Assembly (NCBI RefSeq): GCF_017464355.1
Contig: NZ_JAFUAG010000041.1
Span: forward strand, 186,001-250,000
Direction: 5' to 3'
Length of the DNA: 64,000 nt
DNA from: Ruminococcus sp.
Lineage (GTDB): Bacteria; Bacillota; Clostridia; Oscillospirales; Ruminococcaceae
The notes under the pieces were generated by a model that saw only the letters and a program-made list of their open reading frames with translations, was not told the origin of the DNA and did no database searches. Of this stretch, positions 1 to 9,259 are shown piece after piece. The translations under genes were made by a program, and so were the position numbers. The number at the start of each line of letters is the position of its first letter. Position 1 is the first letter of the stretch.

Positions 1-1245
1 GCCGTTGGATACCATGGTGATGGGGAAGCCTATCTTCTCCTCGATGAACTCTATGTACTTGCGGCAGTTCTCAGGCAGATCCTCATACTTGCGTATACCC
101 TTGATGTCGCAGTTCCAGCCGTCCAGTACCTCCAGAACAGGCTTGCACTTCTCCAGCTTCTGGGTGGTGGGGAAGTCTGTGATGACCTCGCCGTCCAGCT
201 CGTAGCCCACACATACAGGTATCTTCTCCAGATAGCCCAGCGCGTCAACTACAGTGAAAGCTACATCAGTAGTGCCCTGAATGCGGCAGCCGTATCTAGA
301 AGCTACACAGTCGAACCAGCCCATTCTTCTGGGTCTGCCTGTGGTAGCGCCGTACTCGCCCTTGTCACCGCCGTGGTTTCTCATCTGCTCAGCCTCATCG
401 CCGAATATCTCGGAAACGAAAGCGCCTGCGCCCACTGCGGAAGAATATGCCTTGCATACAGTAACGACCTTCTTGATCTCATAGGGAGGTATACCTGCGC
501 CGATAGCACCGTAAGCTGCCAGCGTGGAGGAAGATGTTACCATGGGGTAGATACCGTGGTCGGGATCCTTAAGTGAGCCCAGCTGACCCTCCAGCAGAAT
601 GTTCTTGCCTTCCTTGATAGCGTTCCACAGGTAAGCAGAAACATCGCAAACGTAAGGCTCTACCATGCTCTTGTATTCCATAAGGGTGTTGAACAGTTCA
701 GCTTCATCAATGGCAGGCTTGTTGTACAGGTACTTCAGCAGAATGTTCTTCTGCTCGCAAACTCTGTGTATCTTTACCTTAAGTGACTCTTCATCGAAAA
801 GCTCCTGTACCTGGAAGCCTATCTTAGCATACTTGTCAGAGTAGAAAGGCGCGATACCTGACTTTGTTGAACCAAAGCTTGCTTTGCCCAGCCTCTCTTC
901 CTCGAACTTATCAAAATCAACATGGTAAGGCATTATCATCTGTACTCTGTCAGATATGAGCAGCTTAGGCATGGGTACGCCCTGAGAAGTTACCTCATTC
1001 AGCTCCTTGAAAAACTTTGGGATATCAAAAGCTACACCATTGCCGATGATGTTTGTGGTGTGATCGTAAAAAATGCCGGATGGGAGAGTGTGAAGTGCAA
1101 ACCTGCCATAGTGGTTGTGTATAGTATGGCCTGCATTTGCGCCGCCCTGAAATCTGATAACTATGTCAGACTCCTGCGCCATCATGTCCGTGAGCTTGCC
1201 CTTGCCTTCGTCGCCCCAGTTTGCGCCTACAATTGCTCTTACCAT
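1..1245 (-). CDS. purA: Adenylosuccinate synthetase, 3' end cut by window edge
   Basis: PurA joins IMP and aspartate using GTP, the first committed step of AMP synthesis in the cytosol. The minus-strand frame is open from ATG at 1245 to the window start (415 codons; the family is usually about 425-430, so only the last few residues are missing). The N-terminus reads MVRAIVGANWGDEGKGK, the PurA GDEGKGK GTP/IMP loop, followed by a GGANAGHT motif; later GRPRRMGWFD and the TTDVAFT stretch are also typical. A GGAGGA ribosome binding site lies 9 nt before the ATG and a consensus promoter lies further upstream. It is a single transcription unit divergent from the lipoprotein gene at 1536. Confidence 0.97.
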   Translation of the reverse strand, partial: MVRAIVGANWGDEGKGKLTDMMAQESDIVIRFQGGANAGHTIHNHYGRFALHTLPSGIFYDHTTNIIGNGVAFDIPKFFKELNEVTSQGVPMPKLLISDRVQMIMPYHVDFDKFEEERLGKASFGSTKSGIAPFYSDKYAKIGFQVQELFDEESLKVKIHRVCEQKNILLKYLYNKPAIDEAELFNTLMEYKSMVEPYVCDVSAYLWNAIKEGKNILLEGQLGSLKDPDHGIYPMVTSSSTLAAYGAIGAGIPPYEIKKVVTVCKAYSSAVGAGAFVSEIFGDEAEQMRNHGGDKGEYGATTGRPRRMGWFDCVASRYGCRIQGTTDVAFTVVDALGYLEKIPVCVGYELDGEVITDFPTTQKLEKCKPVLEVLDGWNCDIKGIRKYEDLPENCRKYIEFIEEKIGFPITMVSNG

Positions 1246-1337
1246 TTGTGAATGTCCTCCTTGCTGTCAAGCAGAATTACGTTGTTGTGATGATTTAGCG
1301 TGGTGCTATGTGAAAATCCCAACACCAACACCAATAT

Positions 1338-1366
1338 ATTATATCATACATTTTTTGCTTTGTAAA
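1338..1366 (-). promoter_or_regulatory. Sigma-A promoter of purA
   Basis: On the minus strand, TTTACA (1361-1366) and TATAAT (1338-1343) are separated by 17 nt, about 90 nt before the purA start. No purine riboswitch was recognised in the leader. Confidence 0.75.
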
Positions 1367-1446
1367 CACCCTTGACGATTTTTAACATTTTCATAATATT
1401 TTTCACAAGACTTGTCCGACCCGGCAGGAAAAATTTCTTAAACCCC

Positions 1447-1475
1447 TTGAAAAATCCTGCGTATTATATTATAAT
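1447..1475 (+). promoter_or_regulatory. Sigma-A promoter of the lipoprotein gene
   Basis: TTGAAA (1447-1452) and TATAAT (1470-1475) with a 17-nt spacer, 60 nt before the start codon at 1536. Confidence 0.7.
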
Positions 1476-1535
1476 GTAAGTTGACAACATAGCGGCAGAA
1501 AAAAATATGAGCCGCATACACTAAGGAGAGGTCTA

Positions 1536-2672
1536 ATGAGATTTGTAAAAACGGCAGCGTTCTTTCTGGCGGTGCTGACGGCGCTGTCCTTTGGCAGCTG
1601 TTCTTCGGACACAGGTGGGGATAGCGGTGTGAACACCACAGTTTCCACAAAAGAACCCAAGGCCGTGCCCGATAAGGTCGAACTTAAAAACTATAAATTT
1701 CCCGAATTTCTCGACGGCAAAAAGCAGCCCGATGTGCTTAGCAGCCCTGTATATGTCAGCTTTGCAGCCTCTGACTATGTAACTGAGGTCACAGAACAGC
1801 CCTTTGAAGACTATACCTGCACTGAAATGATAGGCAGTTCGCTGTATGTTTTTGAAGAGGGTAAGTTCAAGGGTCTGCTTGATACAGCAGGAAAGGTCCT
1901 GCTGGAGGCGGATACCTATACTTCTATTTCACCCTGCAGCATGGGCACGCTTTCCCTGTCCCGCGATAAGGAACTGAATGCACCCGATGATTATGTTACA
2001 TTCAACGGCCTTGGTGTTATAACATCAGTGGAACCTCCTGAGTTCCGCAGCGACAATATCACGATTTCGGAAGATATGCGTTATAAACAGGCAGAGGGCG
2101 ATGAGGCTGAGGAATACTACAAGGTGCAGAATATGGTGCTTTCTGACGGCAGGATAGTCGGTGAGGACACCTTCTACTGCGAGTGGGACAAGGTCGAGGC
2201 GGTGACGGCCCAGTCCATAAATACCGCCCGCCCCTACAATGCATTCTACCGTGCCGAAAAAGACGGCGAATACTATTATATATGCTTTGACAGGTTCTAT
2301 AATTATACTATTTACAATGCGGCCTACGGATATATAAGGCTTAAGGTCGGTGACGGCTACGGTGAGTGCTATATCCTTGACCACGATGATTATTCCGAAC
2401 TTATGAAGCTGCTGGACAGCTTCGGCGAAACAGGTTCGGTCAGATCTCCCAGCAAGGATGAATCCCTGGATTATATCCAGATAGAAACAGGCTACGGCAC
2501 CGACGATGTGGTGACGATGACCCTTTCCGCTGATGGTTATTGCCTTACTGACCATACCTCTATGGGAGAGACTCAGACCAACAACAAGTACTTTACAGTC
2601 CTTGACAAGGAAAGCTTCATCAGCCTGGTCATGTGGGTGGATCAGGTGCTGTCTGCCGAATATGTCAGATAA
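1536..2672 (+). CDS. Putative lipoprotein of unknown function
   Basis: A 378-residue protein with an N-terminal signal sequence (residues 1-22: basic start, hydrophobic core, ending SFGSC) that looks like a lipoprotein signal with Cys22 as the lipidated residue, although Phe at -3 is not ideal. The mature part is acidic and rich in Tyr and Asp, as in secreted Clostridia proteins; no catalytic motif or named domain was recognised. The start has a good SD (AAGGAGAGG, 9 nt upstream). It has its own promoter and a strong terminator, so it is monocistronic. Function unknown; surface location is inferred from the signal only. Confidence 0.75.
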   Translation: MRFVKTAAFFLAVLTALSFGSCSSDTGGDSGVNTTVSTKEPKAVPDKVELKNYKFPEFLDGKKQPDVLSSPVYVSFAASDYVTEVTEQPFEDYTCTEMIGSSLYVFEEGKFKGLLDTAGKVLLEADTYTSISPCSMGTLSLSRDKELNAPDDYVTFNGLGVITSVEPPEFRSDNITISEDMRYKQAEGDEAEEYYKVQNMVLSDGRIVGEDTFYCEWDKVEAVTAQSINTARPYNAFYRAEKDGEYYYICFDRFYNYTIYNAAYGYIRLKVGDGYGECYILDHDDYSELMKLLDSFGETGSVRSPSKDESLDYIQIETGYGTDDVVTMTLSADGYCLTDHTSMGETQTNNKYFTVLDKESFISLVMWVDQVLSAEYVR

Positions 2673-2678
2673 ATATGA

Positions 2679-2720
2679 TTTTGCAGGAAATTGCAGCATT
2701 TCCTGCAAAATTTTCTTTTT
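2679..2720 (+). terminator. Rho-independent terminator after lipoprotein gene
   Basis: Perfect 12-bp stem (2679-2690 with 2699-2710), 8-nt loop, then a T-rich tail (2711-2720). Confidence 0.92.
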
Positions 2721-2746
2721 GGACAGTTTTTTGGTCATAAAAGTGA

Positions 2747-2775
2747 TTGACAAGTACGTTTTTCTGTGCTATTAT
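2747..2775 (+). promoter_or_regulatory. Sigma-A promoter of the tepA-uppP cluster
   Basis: TTGACA (2747-2752) and TATTAT (2770-2775) with a 17-nt spacer, 79 nt before the tepA start. Confidence 0.75.
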
Positions 2776-2853
2776 ATAAGAGTGACCGCATAAAGTATAT
2801 TTTCCCTGCAAACTGCGTAAACTATCCCGAAGAACAGCTTTCGGGAGGTTTTT

Positions 2854-3546
2854 ATGATGTGTGATATATCATCATCTGCAGGCTGCGGCGATACGGGCAG
2901 CATGACCCTTTCGGGGGACGGACACCTTATCAACTGCCTTAACATAATCGGGCAGATAGAGGGGCATTATATCCTGCCGCCTGAGAATAAGTCTACCAAG
3001 TATGAACATATCATACCCGCCCTTGTGGCAGTGGAGCAGGACAGTGATATCGAGGGTATGCTTGTGGTGCTGAATACAGCAGGGGGCGATGTGGAGGCAG
3101 GTCTGGCCATAGCCGAACTTATCGCAGGCATGAAGACCCCGACGGTATCGCTTGTTGTGGGCGGGGGACATTCCATAGGGGTTCCCCTGGCGGTAAGTGC
3201 GGATATGTCCTTCATCGTGCCTACAGCTACCATGACCATACACCCTGTAAGAATGAGCGGTACACTGCCGGGCGTTCCCCAGACTATGTCTTACTTTTAC
3301 AAAATGCAGGAACGCATAGTGCGTTTTGTGTGCAGCAATTCTTCCATGAAGCCTGAACGCTTCCGTCAGCTGATGATGTCAACCGGTGAGCTGATGACGG
3401 ATATCGGCACGGTGCTGGAGGGCGAAGAGGCTGTCAGGGAAGGTCTTATAGATAATATGGGCGGGCTGGCAGATGCGATTGCCTGTCTTTATGATATGAT
3501 AGAAAACAGCCGTGAGAACGGTGAGGATATTCGGAGGAAGAAATGA
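2854..3546 (+). CDS. tepA: ClpP-like translocation-enhancing protease TepA
   Basis: A 230-residue ClpP/crotonase-fold serine protease of the TepA (YmfB) type, which in Bacillus is reported to act on exported preproteins or signal peptides. The nucleophile is probably Ser107 in [10 protein letters not shown] and the base His130 in MTIHPVRM; both patterns match TepA rather than housekeeping ClpP (no GQAASMG). An [11 protein letters not shown] stretch (73-83) matches the conserved strand and oxyanion loop. SD GGGAGG precedes two adjacent ATGs, and the first was used. It overlaps uppP by 4 nt (ATGA) and lies just upstream of ftsK/spoIIIE, an order close to the Bacillus tepA-spoIIIE neighbourhood. 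Confidence 0.88.
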   Translation: MMCDISSSAGCGDTGSMTLSGDGHLINCLNIIGQIEGHYILPPENKSTKYEHIIPALVAVEQDSDIEGMLVVLNTAGGDVEAGLAIAELIAGMKTPTVSLVVGGGHSIGVPLAVSADMSFIVPTATMTIHPVRMSGTLPGVPQTMSYFYKMQERIVRFVCSNSSMKPERFRQLMMSTGELMTDIGTVLEGEEAVREGLIDNMGGLADAIACLYDMIENSRENGEDIRRKK

Positions 3547-4403
3547 CATTATTTGATGCGATATTTCAGGCCATATTACAGGGATTGACAGAGTTTCTGC
3601 CCGTGTCCAGTTCGGGACATCTTTCCCTTTACCAGCATTTTACAGGCAATAACGGAGAGGGTGCGCTGATGTTCTCGGCGGTGCTTCATCTGGGTACGCT
3701 GGTGGCCGTGTTCATAGCTTTCAGGAGAGATATCTGGGCACTGATAAAAGAACTTGGCAACATGATAAAGGATATCTTCGGACGCAGGTTCACTCTCAAG
3801 GACATGAACCCCGAGCGCCGCATGATAGTCATGATAATACTGTCATGTTTCTGTCTGGCACCTTTTGCGCTGTTCAAGGACTGGTTCGAGTCTGTGGGCG
3901 AGGACGGCTCTATCTTTGCGGAGGGACTTTGCTTCCTTTATACATCAGCTATACTTTTCATGTCGGACAAATGCTCCAAAGGCAGCAAGACCGCAGGCGA
4001 TATCACCGCGAAGGACTCTGTTACGGTAGGACTTTTCCAGGGCGTTGCACTGCTGCCCGGTGTTTCCAGGTCGGGTTCGACAATATCTGCGGGTCTGTTC
4101 TCGGGCTTTTCCCGGGAAACCAGTGTAAAGTACTCTTTCATTCTGGGTATCCCCGTTATATTCCTCAGCTGTATACTTGAAGTTGCAAAGGCTGTAAAAT
4201 CAAATATCCATGTGGGCGCTGCCAACTGCATCGTCGGATTTATCGTGGCTGCCGCTGTGGGTGTGCTGGCCATAAAGCTTGTAAACTGGCTCGTTAAAAC
4301 AGACCGTTTCAAGGTGTTTGCCATATATGCCTTTGTGCTGGGCTGTGCTGTACTGGTAGTCAGCTTTATCGAGTTCTGCATGGGTCACGCCATAACATTC
4401 TGA
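3543..4403 (+). CDS. uppP: Undecaprenyl-diphosphate phosphatase (BacA/UppP family)
   Basis: A 286-residue polytopic membrane enzyme that dephosphorylates undecaprenyl pyrophosphate so the lipid carrier can be reused for cell wall synthesis; the family also confers bacitracin tolerance. The two signature motifs are present: [14 protein letters not shown] (residues 13-26), including the catalytic Glu, and [12 protein letters not shown] near residue 175. Several hydrophobic segments fit the usual eight-helix topology. The start overlaps the tepA stop (ATGA), implying translational coupling. The length is close to the family norm (about 270-290). Expression probably comes from the promoter at 2747. 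Confidence 0.96.
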   Translation: MTLFDAIFQAILQGLTEFLPVSSSGHLSLYQHFTGNNGEGALMFSAVLHLGTLVAVFIAFRRDIWALIKELGNMIKDIFGRRFTLKDMNPERRMIVMIILSCFCLAPFALFKDWFESVGEDGSIFAEGLCFLYTSAILFMSDKCSKGSKTAGDITAKDSVTVGLFQGVALLPGVSRSGSTISAGLFSGFSRETSVKYSFILGIPVIFLSCILEVAKAVKSNIHVGAANCIVGFIVAAAVGVLAIKLVNWLVKTDRFKVFAIYAFVLGCAVLVVSFIEFCMGHAITF

Positions 4404-4486
4404 TATAATTACATATACGCAACAGAGCTTGGATAGTACGTTCAGGCTTTTTGCGATTTTTAGACATATGAAAGGAAAGTGTTCAA

Positions 4487-7117
4487 ATGGCAGCAGGTGC
4501 CACTAAGAGCAAGAATACCAACAAGCCGAAAACGGCTGCAAAAACTAAGACGGGCGCAAGCTCCCCCAAGGTAAGCAAGGCTGCGCAGGACGCACTGAAT
4601 GCTGCCAAGGAGAGGGAAGTCAGGCGCTTCTGGTCTTACATACTGTTCTTTGTGGGCGTGCTGGAGCTTCTGCTGACCTTTATCAAGGGTGACGGCCTGT
4701 GGCGTTCGCTGCACAACTTCAACCGTGGTATGTTCGGCCTGGCTGTCTTCCTTTTTGCGCCCATGATGATCTATGTGGCTCTGATGATAGCCTCAAACAC
4801 CAAGAAGAATACCGTTGTCGCAAAGTGCATTGAGGGCGGTGTGCTTATGCTGCTTTCAAGCGGTATCGTGCAGATACTTCAGGTAGGCTCGGTGGACGGC
4901 GGCAGCTTTTTCAAAAAGCTCCGCGGCCTTTATGAAGACGGTGTTGCTCTCCGCGGCGGCGGACTTGCCAGCGCTGTACTGGGCTGGCCGCTGCTGGCTG
5001 CATTTAAAAGGCTGGGGGCTTCCATAATCATTCTACTGATAGCTTTTACTTTCATTCTTCTGCTTACCGACCTCACTCTGCCCCAGCTGTTCAGGCTGCT
5101 GTCCAAGCCCTTTGTGGCTTCGGTGGAAGCAGTCCATTCTGATAGGGTCGAGCGCATAGCTGCACGGCAGGAAAGGGAAGAGCAGCTTGCCGCTGAACAG
5201 CCTGCTGCAAGACCTCAGCGCCGCAGAGCAGAACCGCAGGCGGAAGAACAGGAAGAACGTCCCCGCGGAAGACAGCGGGTAGATTTTGCAAGATTTCTGC
5301 CCAAGGAGGAACAGGCAGCCGAGCAGGAGCAGGAGAGAGAGCCGCAAACAACTGCTTTGGCGGAAGAATTTTCCGAGCCGGAGCCTGTTAAGCAGCCGGA
5401 GCCTGTTATAGCAGAGGTGCCCTCTGAGGAGGAAACGGCGGCTCAGGAAAAGGCCGATGAAGACCTGAAAAAAATAATCGAGCAGGCTGTGAACAGAAAG
5501 CTCCCTGTTCCGCGGACAGAAGAGGAGAAACCTGAGCTTCCTAAAACTGTCAATATCGACAGCAAGGGTCAGACGACCATGTTTGAGGAAGATGAGCAGA
5601 TACCCGTGTATGTCACACCTCCCGTGGACGTGCTGAAATATCCCAGGAAGAAGATCGACAGTGCCATAATCGAAGCCGAGATACACGAGAAATCCCAGAA
5701 GCTGGTGGAAACACTGGAGGTCTACGGGGTCAAGACCCGTATCACAGGTATTTTCAGAGGCCCATCTGTTACCAGATATGAGCTGCAGCCCGCTGCAGGT
5801 GTAAAGGTGTCCAAGATAATCGGCCTTGCTGATGATATTGCCCTTAATCTGGCGGCGCTCAGCATTCGTATCGAAGCTCCTGTTCCCGGTAAGCCCTGCG
5901 TGGGCATAGAGGTGCCTAATGATACCAGAGACCCTGTTTCTCTCCGTGAACTTATCGACAGTGATGAGTACCGCAAGGCTCAGGGCAAGCTGACCTTTGC
6001 TGTGGGCAAGGACATCGAGGGCAAGATAGTTGTGGGGAATATTGCAAAAATGCCCCACCTGCTCGTGGCAGGTACTACAGGTTCAGGTAAGTCAGTGTTC
6101 ACCAACTCTATCATACTCAGCGTGCTTTACCACGCTTCTCCCGAGGAAGTCAAGCTCATACTCATCGACCCCAAAATGGTCGAGTTCAAGCTGTATGACA
6201 GGATACCTCATCTGCTCATACCCGTTGTCACCGACCCCCTCAAGGCCGCAGGCGCACTGGGCTGGGCGGTAAATGAGATGAACAAGCGCTATAAACAGTT
6301 CGAGGCCAACGATGTTAAAAATCTGGCTGAATTCAATGATATGCTTGCAAATGAACACGCTAAGCCCGTGGATATGCAGGACCCCATCTATGCCAAGATG
6401 AAGCCTCTGCCCCAGATACTTATCGTTATCGATGAGTTTGCCGACCTTATGATGGCGGCAGGGAGTGAGGTCGAGGATTCTGTTATCCGCCTGGGACAGC
6501 TGGCCCGTGCCGCTGGTATACATATGGTCATAGCTACCCAGTCCCCCCGAAAGGACGTTATCACAGGTCTTATCAAATCGAATATACCTTCACGTGTATC
6601 GCTGAGCGTTTCCAGTAACATCGACTCACGAGTTATCATGGACCAGGGCGGCGCTGAAAAGCTTCTTGGCAACGGCGACCTGCTGTACAAGCCTGTGGGT
6701 GTCAAGAATCCCATAAGAATACAGTCGGGCTTTGCTGATACTCCCGAAATAAAGGCTGTTGTCGAGTTCCTGAAAAGCGAGCATTCTGCTGAATACAGCG
6801 AGTCTATCATGGCTGAGGTGGAAGAAAATACACCCAAGCCCAAGGAAGACAAGAAAAACAGCGATAAGTCTGATGTGGACGAGGTAGTTATCAATCCCGA
6901 TGATGACCTGATAGACCAGGCCATAACCATTATAGTCCAGACGGGCAATGCGTCTACCTCTTATCTCCAGCGTAAGCTGAAACTGGGATTTTCCCGTGCT
7001 TCCCGTATCATGGACGAAATAGAGGATATGGGCATCATAGGCCCCCAGGAGGGCGCTAAGCCCAGAAAGATAAATCTTACCGAAGCCGAATGGCTTGAAA
7101 TGCGGGCAAGAAGATAA
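4487..7117 (+). CDS. ftsK: DNA translocase FtsK/SpoIIIE
   Basis: An 876-residue septal DNA pump that moves chromosome DNA through the closing septum or into the forespore. Layout: basic Ala/Lys-rich N-terminus (1-45); several membrane helices (about 48-200); Glu/Pro/Gln-rich linker (210-370); ATPase motor with Walker A GTTGSGKS near residue 528 and Walker B ILIVIDEFADL; and a C-terminal gamma winged helix (about 810-870) that reads orienting DNA sites. The SD GAAAGGAAAG precedes the ATG. The stop overlaps the next start by 1 nt (TAATG), so the MBL protein is probably co-translated. FtsK and SpoIIIE cannot be told apart by sequence here; the tepA neighbour hints at SpoIIIE. Confidence 0.96.
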   Translation: MAAGATKSKNTNKPKTAAKTKTGASSPKVSKAAQDALNAAKEREVRRFWSYILFFVGVLELLLTFIKGDGLWRSLHNFNRGMFGLAVFLFAPMMIYVALMIASNTKKNTVVAKCIEGGVLMLLSSGIVQILQVGSVDGGSFFKKLRGLYEDGVALRGGGLASAVLGWPLLAAFKRLGASIIILLIAFTFILLLTDLTLPQLFRLLSKPFVASVEAVHSDRVERIAARQEREEQLAAEQPAARPQRRRAEPQAEEQEERPRGRQRVDFARFLPKEEQAAEQEQEREPQTTALAEEFSEPEPVKQPEPVIAEVPSEEETAAQEKADEDLKKIIEQAVNRKLPVPRTEEEKPELPKTVNIDSKGQTTMFEEDEQIPVYVTPPVDVLKYPRKKIDSAIIEAEIHEKSQKLVETLEVYGVKTRITGIFRGPSVTRYELQPAAGVKVSKIIGLADDIALNLAALSIRIEAPVPGKPCVGIEVPNDTRDPVSLRELIDSDEYRKAQGKLTFAVGKDIEGKIVVGNIAKMPHLLVAGTTGSGKSVFTNSIILSVLYHASPEEVKLILIDPKMVEFKLYDRIPHLLIPVVTDPLKAAGALGWAVNEMNKRYKQFEANDVKNLAEFNDMLANEHAKPVDMQDPIYAKMKPLPQILIVIDEFADLMMAAGSEVEDSVIRLGQLARAAGIHMVIATQSPRKDVITGLIKSNIPSRVSLSVSSNIDSRVIMDQGGAEKLLGNGDLLYKPVGVKNPIRIQSGFADTPEIKAVVEFLKSEHSAEYSESIMAEVEENTPKPKEDKKNSDKSDVDEVVINPDDDLIDQAITIIVQTGNASTSYLQRKLKLGFSRASRIMDEIEDMGIIGPQEGAKPRKINLTEAEWLEMRARR

Positions 7118-8115
7118 TGGCTGCTAAAAAAACTACCAAAAAGCCCGCACCCCGCAAAACTCCCGCTAAAAAGAAAAAGCCTGCCCCTAAGCTCCCCTTG
7201 AAAAAACGGCTTAAACTTATGCTTACGGTGCTTGTGCTGTTCTGCGTGGGGGCGGCGGCACTGCTGCATTTTACAGGCATAATGCCTGTCAGCGAGATAT
7301 TTTTCCGCCTGGGGATATATGACAGGCCTGCCACCCGTGCCGACCTGGAAGTCCACTTTATCGACGTAGGCCAAGGGGATTGCACCCTCGTCATGTCAAA
7401 GGGCGAGATCATGGTCATTGACAGCGGCGACCGTGATGACAGCAACAGGGTAGAGAAATATCTGCTGGAACACGGCGTTACCAGGATAAACTATCTTATC
7501 GCCACCCACCCTCATGCCGACCACATAGGCGAAATGGCCGAGATTATGGGCACTTTCACGGTGGATAACTTCATCATGCCCTATGTGCCCGAAGATTATA
7601 TACCCGACACAAAATGCTATGAGGATATGCTTAAAATGGCTTCGGCCATGGGTGTTGAGTCCTCGTATGCCGAGGACAAAAGCTTCAGGCTGGGCGAGTG
7701 CGATGTTAAGATGTACGCTTCGGGTATCGAAAGTTCTGAAAATCTTAACGATTATTCCGTTATCGTGAAGCTTGTCCATGGCAGCAACAGCTTCCTGTTT
7801 ACGGGGGATTGCGAGAACACAGAGGAAGCAGATCTGCTATCCCGCAAGCTTGACCTTAAGGCGAAGGTCCTGAAAGCGGGGCACCACGGCAGCTATACTT
7901 CGTCTTCTGCTGAATTTCTCGATGAGGTTTTGCCGGATTACGCAGTTATCTCCTGCGGGCGGAACAATGACTACGGCCACCCCCATGACGCTACACTGCG
8001 CAGGCTTTCAAAGTATGCTGACAATATCTACATAACCTCCCGTGACGGCGATGTTGTGTTTATCTCGGACGGTAAGGGGCTGAGTGTGGAATGTGCGAAA
8101 AAGGCAAAGAAATAA
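7117..8115 (+). CDS. ComEC C-terminal-like metallo-beta-lactamase-fold protein
   Basis: A 332-residue protein with a Lys/Pro-rich basic start, one membrane segment (about residues 28-50) and an extracytoplasmic MBL domain. It shows HFIDVGQGDC, the metal motif ATHPHADHIG, and KAGHHGS further on. These match the stand-alone ComEC/Rec2-like hydrolases; in ComEC the equivalent domain is thought to degrade the non-transported DNA strand. It lacks the ComEC channel domain, so competence is not implied by this gene alone. It overlaps ftsK by 1 nt and the DUF3006 gene by 25 nt, a pairing common in Firmicutes. Substrate unknown. Confidence 0.88.
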   Translation: MAAKKTTKKPAPRKTPAKKKKPAPKLPLKKRLKLMLTVLVLFCVGAAALLHFTGIMPVSEIFFRLGIYDRPATRADLEVHFIDVGQGDCTLVMSKGEIMVIDSGDRDDSNRVEKYLLEHGVTRINYLIATHPHADHIGEMAEIMGTFTVDNFIMPYVPEDYIPDTKCYEDMLKMASAMGVESSYAEDKSFRLGECDVKMYASGIESSENLNDYSVIVKLVHGSNSFLFTGDCENTEEADLLSRKLDLKAKVLKAGHHGSYTSSSAEFLDEVLPDYAVISCGRNNDYGHPHDATLRRLSKYADNIYITSRDGDVVFISDGKGLSVECAKKAKK

Positions 8116-8357
8116 TTATCGACAGGATCGAGAGCAGCATTGCGGTCTGTGAGGACAGCAGCGGTGCTTTCACAGATATAAAACTTGATGATCTTCCCTG
8201 CGGTGTAAAAACAGGGGATATACTGGTCTTTGACGGTGAAGCCTATGTCATCGACCGTGAAAGGACCCTTTCCCGCAAAAAGAAGATAATGTCCATGCAG
8301 CAAAAGCTGTTTGGCAGGGGTGCCCCGAAAAAGTGCGGTACCCATGAAATGGAGTGA
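8091..8357 (+). CDS. DUF3006 family small protein
   Basis: An 88-residue soluble protein with the DUF3006 pattern: IIIDRIESSIAVCED at the start, then DLPCGVKTGDILVFDG and a basic C-terminus. The first 25 nt overlap the 3' end of the MBL gene. DUF3006 genes commonly follow ComEC-like MBL genes, so a shared role is likely, but none is established. The small beta-rich architecture suggests a ligand-binding or accessory fold (inference). Confidence 0.8.
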   Translation: MCEKGKEIIIDRIESSIAVCEDSSGAFTDIKLDDLPCGVKTGDILVFDGEAYVIDRERTLSRKKKIMSMQQKLFGRGAPKKCGTHEME

Positions 8358-8362
8358 TAGGA

Positions 8363-9259
8363 TTGAACAGAGATCTTTTCTCAGTTATCAAGGCAAAACT
8401 GCCCACCTTGTCAAAGGGACATAAGCTTATTGCCAACTACATACTTTCTCAGTATGACAAGGCTGCGTTCATGACAGCGCAAAAGCTGGGCAAGACAGTG
8501 GGTGTCAGCGAATCGACAGTGGTGCGTTTCGCCTCCGAGCTTGGCTATGACGGCTATCCCGAGCTGCAAAGACAGCTGCAGGACCTCATGCGCAACAAGC
8601 TGACAGCTGTGCAGCGTATCGAGGTCAGCTCTGAGCAGATGAACAGCGAAGACGTGCTGCAGCGTGTGCTCAATCAGGATATAGACCGTATCAGGGCGAC
8701 CCTGAATGCCACCGACAAGGCAGATTTCAATCGTGCCGTTGACCTGATTACTTCGGCCAACACCATTTATATCATCGGCACAAGAAGCTCTGCGGCGTTG
8801 GCTTACTTTCTCAATTACTACTTAAATCTTCTGTTCCCCCATGTAAAGCTGGTGCCCAGCACCACGACCTCCGAGCTGTTTGAGCGTATAATGCGCATTG
8901 ACAGCAACGATGTCATGATAGGTATATCTTTCCCGAGATATTCCAACCAGACAGTCAAGGCGCTGAAATATTCCAAGACAAATGGGGCTAAGGTCATAGC
9001 TATCACCGATTCTACCAGTTCGCCTCTGGCCGATTATGCCGATGCGCTGCTGCTGGCTAAAAGCGATATGGCTTCCTTTGCGGACTCCCTCGTGGCGCCC
9101 CTGAGCCTTGTAAATGCGCTGATAGCCTCCATTTCCATAAGAAATGTTGACCTTGTCACCCAGACCTTCGGCAAGCTGGAAAAAGTCTGGGAGGACTTTG
9201 ATGTGTACGCTAAAAACAGCGAGAATACGGAGCATACAGGCGATGACGAAGAAGTATGA
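8363..9259 (+). CDS. MurR/RpiR family transcriptional regulator
   Basis: A helix-turn-helix (about residues 1-75, with VGVSESTVVRFASELGYDGY) is fused to a SIS sugar-phosphate-binding domain (about 120-260, with TIYIIGTRSSAALA and IGISFPRYSNQTV). Family members sense phosphosugars and control sugar or cell-wall recycling genes. The frame also contains a GTG at 8354, but that has no SD; a GGAG at 8351-8354 lies 8 nt before TTG 8363, so TTG is the preferred start (298 codons). No sugar-catabolism gene is adjacent, so the target is unknown. It overlaps the flavoprotein gene by 17 nt. Confidence 0.9.
   Translation: MNRDLFSVIKAKLPTLSKGHKLIANYILSQYDKAAFMTAQKLGKTVGVSESTVVRFASELGYDGYPELQRQLQDLMRNKLTAVQRIEVSSEQMNSEDVLQRVLNQDIDRIRATLNATDKADFNRAVDLITSANTIYIIGTRSSAALAYFLNYYLNLLFPHVKLVPSTTTSELFERIMRIDSNDVMIGISFPRYSNQTVKALKYSKTNGAKVIAITDSTSSPLADYADALLLAKSDMASFADSLVAPLSLVNALIASISIRNVDLVTQTFGKLEKVWEDFDVYAKNSENTEHTGDDEEV

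Noticed and set aside
7117-8115. Full ComEC competence channel
   Set aside because: Only the C-terminal MBL domain is present with a single membrane helix.
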